From assembly GCA_027627225.1 (NCBI GenBank), contig CM051025.1, positions 57,537,681-57,601,680 on the forward strand: a DNA stretch of 64,000 nt, given 5' to 3'. Positions 59,301 through 64,000 of this stretch are shown here, in pieces (the stretch's first letter is position 1; each line of letters opens with the position of its first letter). This DNA comes from Congeria kusceri. Taxonomy: Eukaryota > Mollusca > Bivalvia > Myida > Dreissenidae. The notes beneath the pieces are model-generated. The model saw only the letters and a program-made list of their open reading frames with translations, was not told the DNA's origin and searched no databases. Both the position numbers and the translations under genes were made by a program.

Positions 59301-60217
59301 TTGAATTTCAGCATTAAATCATTTGGTGAGTTCAAACGAAAATATATTTCAACCATGTTAACGTTTTATATAAAAATTAACCTAAGTATCTATGTTAGAT
59401 TTATTACAGACATGTATTTACATATTTTACAGTTTCCGTTGAGCTAGGAGATATCTATATTGAAGAGACGGGAGAATCCATTGAAGATGCCATCGAAGGA
59501 TCGCCGTACGCTCGGGATGCTCGTTTGTCAAAAAGATAAAATGCGACAGGATGCTTCGGTTTTTAAAGGTTTCTTTAAAGATTGAATTGACAAAATTGTT
59601 CAACACATTCGCGCGTTACTGAACCTTTCCCAAGTAAAGGCAACTGACCTGTTGTTAATGGTAGGCGGACATCGGATATGATGCAAGATGCTATAAAGAA
59701 TTCGTTCAAACATTGCAAAGTTATTATACCGAAAGATGCCGAGTTATGCGTCATAAAAGGAGCCGTTATATTCGGTCACCGCCCCGTAGCGATTACGTAC
59801 CGTGTGTCGCGTTACACATACGGCATTAACATTTCACCACTGTTTGACCCCAATTCCCACCCAGAGTCGAAAAGAGTAACCGTCGGCGGGAGGGATCGAT
59901 GCCAAAATGTGTTCAAGCGTTACATTCAGGAATGCGAATCGATAAGTGTGGGCGAGAAGCGATCAGGCCGCCATATCACTCTAAATACCCACCAAACGGA
60001 AATGCTTCTCAATATATACGCGTCTCCAAACAAAACGCCGCAGTTTGTTGACGAACCGGAAGTAGAGCTGCTCGGGCAGGTTGTGGTCAAGCTTCCCGAC
60101 CGGGATGAACTCATTAAGGTGGAGGTGACGATGATCTTTGGAGAAACGGAGCTGCACGTGAAGGCACAGGAAATGTCAACCCATAACACATGTACTTCCT
60201 TCTTTAACTTTCTTTGA
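56303..60217 (+). pseudogene. HSPA12-like heat shock protein 70 family gene, several disabling lesions
   Basis: Exon blocks: 56303-56477 (MTAAVSAKKNMIMVAAIDFG, TTYSGNAFSF, the ATP-binding phosphate-1 loop); 56854-56998 (PTVVLFDQEKEYKGFGYEAE, then HHNWYFFQIQM); 57767-57917 (SQLTVALEPETASLYRQYLP, ending VIDLGG); 58648-58760 (GGTADITVHERQSDGGLMKV, phosphate-2 loop); 59434-60217 (C-terminal half, with IKGAVIFGHRP, RVSRYTYGINISPLFD and VEVTMIFGETELHVKAQE). Lesions: a frameshift within 56925-56945; no block for the expected TVPAIW exon; TGA in ASG*AWGGTKVDEEF; the same exon ends CAG|TAAATG without a GT donor; frameshifts and a TGA in 59515-59670. From 59678 to the stop the frame is open for 179 codons. 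HSPA12 proteins are atypical Hsp70s whose molluscan family is large. It is the only recognised plus-strand host gene here, between Mieap-like genes B and C. Confidence 0.8.
59678..60217 (+). pseudogene. HSPA12-like pseudogene, intact C-terminal open segment
   Basis: 179 open codons (MMQDAIKNSFKHCKVIIPKD onward) cover the last third of the HSPA12 fold and end on a natural family ending (CTSFFNFL). If transcribed, this would be the longest translatable part. No promoter is apparent directly upstream. Confidence 0.6.
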
Positions 60218-62172
60218 ACCGCCATGCTTTGTGCTCTTTGATAAGCTGTATCAAATGTTTGAAATAATAAACAAAGTGTGTATTTGAATACATTTGCATG
60301 AATCGAACATAATAATATAATACATGATGTATGACATCGTTTCAAAGCGAATATTGGAGTGACATTATTGACTGTACGTGTCTGTGGCGTATTAAGATAT
60401 CTATGAATAACAACTTGAGTCATACGTTTGAGATGTTTATATGACATTTTTTGTGTTAAATAACGGATGATTCAGTGTAGTATTATTCACTGATTTGGAC
60501 TGTGATATAGTTTCAGCTTATATTTGTATTGTATTGTATTGCCGCTGTGATATTATAAAATCAAAATAAATATGTACACATATACCACATTAATTTGCTT
60601 TTACCATGTAATGTGTGCGTCTTATAAATTGAAGTTCAAAGGATGAAATAAGTATTATATAACGCTTGGTTGCATATTGACAAAGCAAAAATACATTCAC
60701 TGCCAATAAAATTCAAGTTAAAAGACAATCGGTGCCATTTAATGCGTTGAATCAATGCAAGTAGTGCAAACAAATGGAGTCTCCGCTCCGGGTTTTTTTC
60801 AGTCGCCCTGAAGTCAGAACAGCAAATCAATTCAAGTATCCAGGACCTCATGTCTCTTGTAAAAAAAAAGTCACGGATACTATTGTAAGCTAGTATACGG
60901 TGGCACCGAGATATGAGTTTCTTTGTCAAACTGCGCGCAATAAAAACAACCCGGAAGAAAGTCAGATATCGTCCAGGTTTTTAGTAATTTAATATGCTAT
61001 TTAAAATGAATTGAGATATCTTATTTCTATTTAGGTATAAATTAGACATTTTAAACATAAATAACATCGGAACGCCTGTTTTGAGTAAGTACTTACTAGT
61101 TTTGTTGGCTTTACTATCGCGTCAACGGTTAACCATGTGTGAAATTAAATGAATTATATTCAAAAATAGCCTGAACAAGGGCATCAAACATTTACAAATG
61201 TATTATCACATATCAGCGGCGCGCAAACAAATGTCATGTTCCAACGTTTGTTGAAAAGTCTGCTCTAATGTTTTTACAGCACGTTTCCACTCAACAACGT
61301 ATAAGCACAGCCCATCTCAACGCGACAACCTTGGAACAAAAATCCGTTTTAGAGAGGCTTCCCGTTTACTGTGATTGCTACTAATTTGAGTTTCCCAAAG
61401 TGAAGTATATATCCAAAAATATAAAGAAATACTGTGGAAACTGCAATGATAGGTTTGTCTGCCCGGCTGTAAGCACAATGCAATTCTTCAGCATATCGGC
61501 AGCTGATTTTGACTGATAATTACTATTTATAAATATTATCTTTTCTTAATTTATACTGCAGAAAAAACGCATACCAACAATATGAAATACTACAAAAATA
61601 TATTTTATTCTATTAATATTATATTTTTCAAAAGTTTAATATTCAGGTATAGACACACTAATAAACAAAATGCCACGCATTGAATATAGATACACAACTC
61701 ATATATAATAATACACTATAAAATCAAAATTTGCACGGCATAATATAATTACAAAAATCTATTTTGACACTGTTTTGTTTTACGTTCAAGCGCATTATAA
61801 TCCAACCAGATGAGCAGCTGACAATCGAAGTAGCGCATGTAAACCACACGTCAGCTGTAACTGCAGTTATTCCGTGTTCATGAAGAACGTGTGCACGTGG
61901 GGGTGTTGGCAATACGCATTGACATTCAATAGTTGAAAGACTCTAAATAGGTCGGATTATCAAAGGATGTTGTTGTGTTTCTTTCATAAGAGACAGTTCG
62001 CATGTCTGAATGTGGTGTAATTTCCGTTGAACACTCCTGTTAACTATGGGTGACTGTTTTCAATTAACATAAACTACTCTGACCTTACCTGCTCGTTATG
62101 ATAATACATGATATAAGTAGCTAAAATATAATAATTTACATAAAAACATACCTCTTTCTCTTTACCCTAAAA
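60218..62172. other. Intergenic between HSPA12-like pseudogene and gene C, nothing recognised
   Basis: AATAAA words lie near 60265 and 60564, downstream of the pseudogene. Open frames on either strand (for example 60636-60929 -, 61724-61912 -) show no family signature. Confidence 0.4.
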
Positions 62173-63075
62173 TTAATAAGTGATGCTAGGCACACGGAAT
62201 TCGTTGTAGAACTTTACACACTTCTTATAAAGCGTGTCCCCTAACAGTGATCGACATTCAGACTCCCCGTATTTTAGATACTTGAAGAAGTGTGACATTT
62301 CATTCTCGGAAGGGATATCGGTATACCTTGTGATAGGAACATTAACTGAAGAGCTAGATGTTTGCCATCGTGTTGTTGGTTGCTCACTAGGCTCAGTTAC
62401 GGAACCCTTGTTTCGTGTAGTAGACTGACTAGCCATATCACGACTCATGTCGTTCTCTCTTCGATAGTTTCCATCTTCTGTTTCTGGGAATTGTGCAGAT
62501 TGTTGATAACTGTCCGGTCCCTTTTGCGATTTCTGTTCAGCAAATCTACTTTGTCCCAAACTCGCATCACGACCCTCATTGAACACTGTGTTCATTGCGT
62601 TATTTCCACTCCCATAAACATTTTGTGCGTAACTTTTTTCAGGCGTTAACTGATGAGGCTTTTGATTACCCGTACCCCAAACCTCCCGGACGACAGGTCG
62701 GTTTCCGTCGGCATCATCCTTCACAGCCTGACTGTTTCGGGAGCTAGTAGGTCTCGTTGACTCGTAGGTAGATGTTCTGCTACTGTTCCTGCGTACGGAA
62801 TGTCCTTGCGCTGTGCCTCTCATCAGGATCGCACCTCCTTCGTGTAGTAACAATGCTGGCCAGACAATATACTGAACCTCACTTCCGGACTTGGTGTAAT
62901 ATTTGTAGAGGTTAGTGTCAAAATCTGTATCTGGCGCTGCAGCTGGGGCAAATACTACAGAAGGATCGTGTGTGTTCATCAACCAACACAGTTTTACGCA
63001 TTCGGCTATGTATTTACAAACCTCGGGGTTGGAGAAAAATTCTCGGTTCTTAGCTTGTGTTTTCCAAGCATACTC
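62173..63075 (-). CDS. Mieap-like protein, gene C, last exon
   Basis: After a TTTTCAG acceptor (63082-63076) the frame reads EYAWKTQAKNREFFSNPEVC and continues to the stop at 62173, 300 codons. It carries AECVKLCWLMNTHDPSVVFA, YTKSGSEVQYIVWPALLLHE, then GG and MRGTAQGHSVRRNSSRTSTY. The tail is rich in Ser, Gln, Asn and Arg (QKGPDSYQQSAQF). The end module ESECRSLLGDTLYKKCVKFY matches that of gene A. Gene B is the closest paralogue (AAAP, HSVHRNSSRTSTY, TRPTSSRNSQ). Upstream exons other than the one at 63167-63260 lie beyond the window. Confidence 0.8.
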   Translation of the reverse strand, partial: EYAWKTQAKNREFFSNPEVCKYIAECVKLCWLMNTHDPSVVFAPAAAPDTDFDTNLYKYYTKSGSEVQYIVWPALLLHEGGAILMRGTAQGHSVRRNSSRTSTYESTRPTSSRNSQAVKDDADGNRPVVREVWGTGNQKPHQLTPEKSYAQNVYGSGNNAMNTVFNEGRDASLGQSRFAEQKSQKGPDSYQQSAQFPETEDGNYRRENDMSRDMASQSTTRNKGSVTEPSEQPTTRWQTSSSSVNVPITRYTDIPSENEMSHFFKYLKYGESECRSLLGDTLYKKCVKFYNEFRVPSITY

Positions 63076-63166
63076 CTGAAAAAAATATACTCGTAAATAA
63101 AGAATACTTTCTAACGATACAATTCAGACATTACGCTTTTTTTGATTTAATTGGAACACAAACCAA

Positions 63167-63260
63167 CCTTGCATAGAGCTTGGATACTGAGTTCTGCTGT
63201 GTATTTTCTGAACTCTTTAGTCTGCTTCTTGAGTTCAGGTGTATCTGGTATTTGTCCCAT
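63167..63260 (-). pseudogene. Gene C, exon 6 with a one-base insertion
   Basis: Flanked by TTTCAG (63266-63261) and AAG|GTTGGT (63166 on). The exon starts MGQIPDTPELKKQTKEFRKY and matches exon 6 of A and B. It is 94 bp long, while all paralogues have 93. An extra base at about 63180-63181 (CCAAAGCTC against CCAAGCTG in B) shifts the frame near its end and would bring a stop early in the next exon. This is either a real lesion or an assembly error; the large intact last exon argues that the lesion is recent or false. Confidence 0.65.
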
Positions 63261-63499
63261 CTGAAACATATTATCATACATATATATGCACCAACATATG
63301 CCTACGTACTTAGAAATGACTTCATCGATAAGAAATATTGTTTCTACGTGTTTATATTTTATTTCAAACTTATATATGCACTTTAAATGAACAAGGCGTG
63401 GCTATTTTCTGTTTATATTTTTAAGTACGTGTTACCATTCTATATGAATAGCAAAGCAATATCAGCAAAGAGATAACGAAGCTTCAGTATACAATACCC

Positions 63500-63965
63500 T
63501 GCCAAAAAGATAAAGGTCATTTCTATCATTTTTATTATGTTAAGGTCCTTTCTGTCATTTTCAATATGTACATCATTTCTGTCATTTCTATTATGTAAAG
63601 GTCATTTATGTTATTTCTATAATGTAAGGGTTATTTCTGTCATTTTCTATTATATAAGGACCATGTCTGTCATTTCTAAAACGTAAGAGTCATGTCTGGC
63701 ATTTCTATCATGTAAGGGTCATTTCTGTCATTTATATTATGGAAAGGGTCATTTTTATAATTTCTGTTCTGTAAGGGCCATTTCTGTTATTTCTATTGTG
63801 TAAGGGTCATTACTGTCATTTCTATTATGTATGAGCAATTTATGTCATTTCTATTATGTAAGGGTTATTTCTGTCATTTATATTATGTAAGGATCATTTC
63901 TGTCATTTATATTATGTAAGGATCATTTCTCTGTCTTTCTATTATGTAAGGGCCATTCGGTCAAA
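63500..63965. repeat. Minisatellite, unit about 28 bp, roughly 16 copies
   Basis: Units of the form AAGGGTCATTTCTGTCATTT followed by CTATTATGT repeat with small changes, directly upstream of gene C exon 6 on its minus strand, so inside its intron 5. Confidence 0.85.
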
Positions 63966-64000
63966 GTCAAAATGTTCACTGACGTTGAAGTTTTGTCGAA

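Noticed and set aside
63500..63965. Regularly spaced repeats that could suggest a CRISPR array
   Set aside because: The genome is eukaryotic and the units are contiguous and variable with no unique spacers; it is a minisatellite.

Overview
This is a eukaryotic window. It is AT-rich, intron-containing and crowded with transposon remnants. Spliced genes with GT..AG introns, a Ty3/Gypsy element, PIF/Harbinger and pogo/Tigger transposase relics, a tRNA-derived SINE and long arrays of 140-180 bp repeats rich in TGACCTTGACCTT all point to an animal. Several genes related to mitochondria-eating protein (Mieap/SPATA18), plus an HSPA12-type Hsp70 gene, make a bivalve mollusc most likely, because both families are strongly expanded in that group. 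The species cannot be named from this window.

The backbone is a head-to-tail series of four Mieap-like genes, all on the minus strand. I call them D, A, B and C from left to right. Gene A (coding 25644-32831, 5' leader near 37525) is intact as read: seven coding exons with consistent phases give about 571 aa. Gene B (39813-48888, leader near 49372) has the same seven-exon plan, but an in-frame TAA is followed by about 148 open codons that still resemble the tail of gene C. Gene C enters from the right edge (exons at 63167-63260 and 62173-63075) and has a one-base insertion in the first of these. Gene D (5899-20066) is a wreck: a stop codon in one exon, both splice sites lost in another, and a last exon that is stopped and split by about 1.2 kb of repeats. 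A long intron of D has absorbed a Gypsy retrotransposon, a repeat-filled TIR element and other debris. D resembles A and B resembles C. D and A also share homologous 3' flanks (about 1590-5000 and 24480-25600).

The presumed promoter/leader regions of A and B are homologous and share a GAAAACGAAAGAGG block. This matches the interferon-response core GAAANNGAAA. The predicted product of A starts MGQGAS, an N-myristoylation consensus.

Layout: 1-905, non-LTR RT relic. 1590-5000, duplicated flank holding a Harbinger element at 2098-4394. 5899-20066, pseudogene D with Gypsy at 12951-17589. 20245-23215, hairpin and two tandem arrays. 24480-37725, gene A and its flanks, with at least three TIR elements in its introns. 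37780-38560, tandem array. 39366-49565, gene B with a Tigger relic and a 370-bp tandem array in introns. 50260-55740, tandem arrays and a SINE. 56303-60217 (+), HSPA12-like pseudogene. 62173-64000, 3' part of gene C and a minisatellite.

All exon boundaries were set by eye from paralogue comparison and GT/AG sites. No alignment, HMM or transcript data were available.
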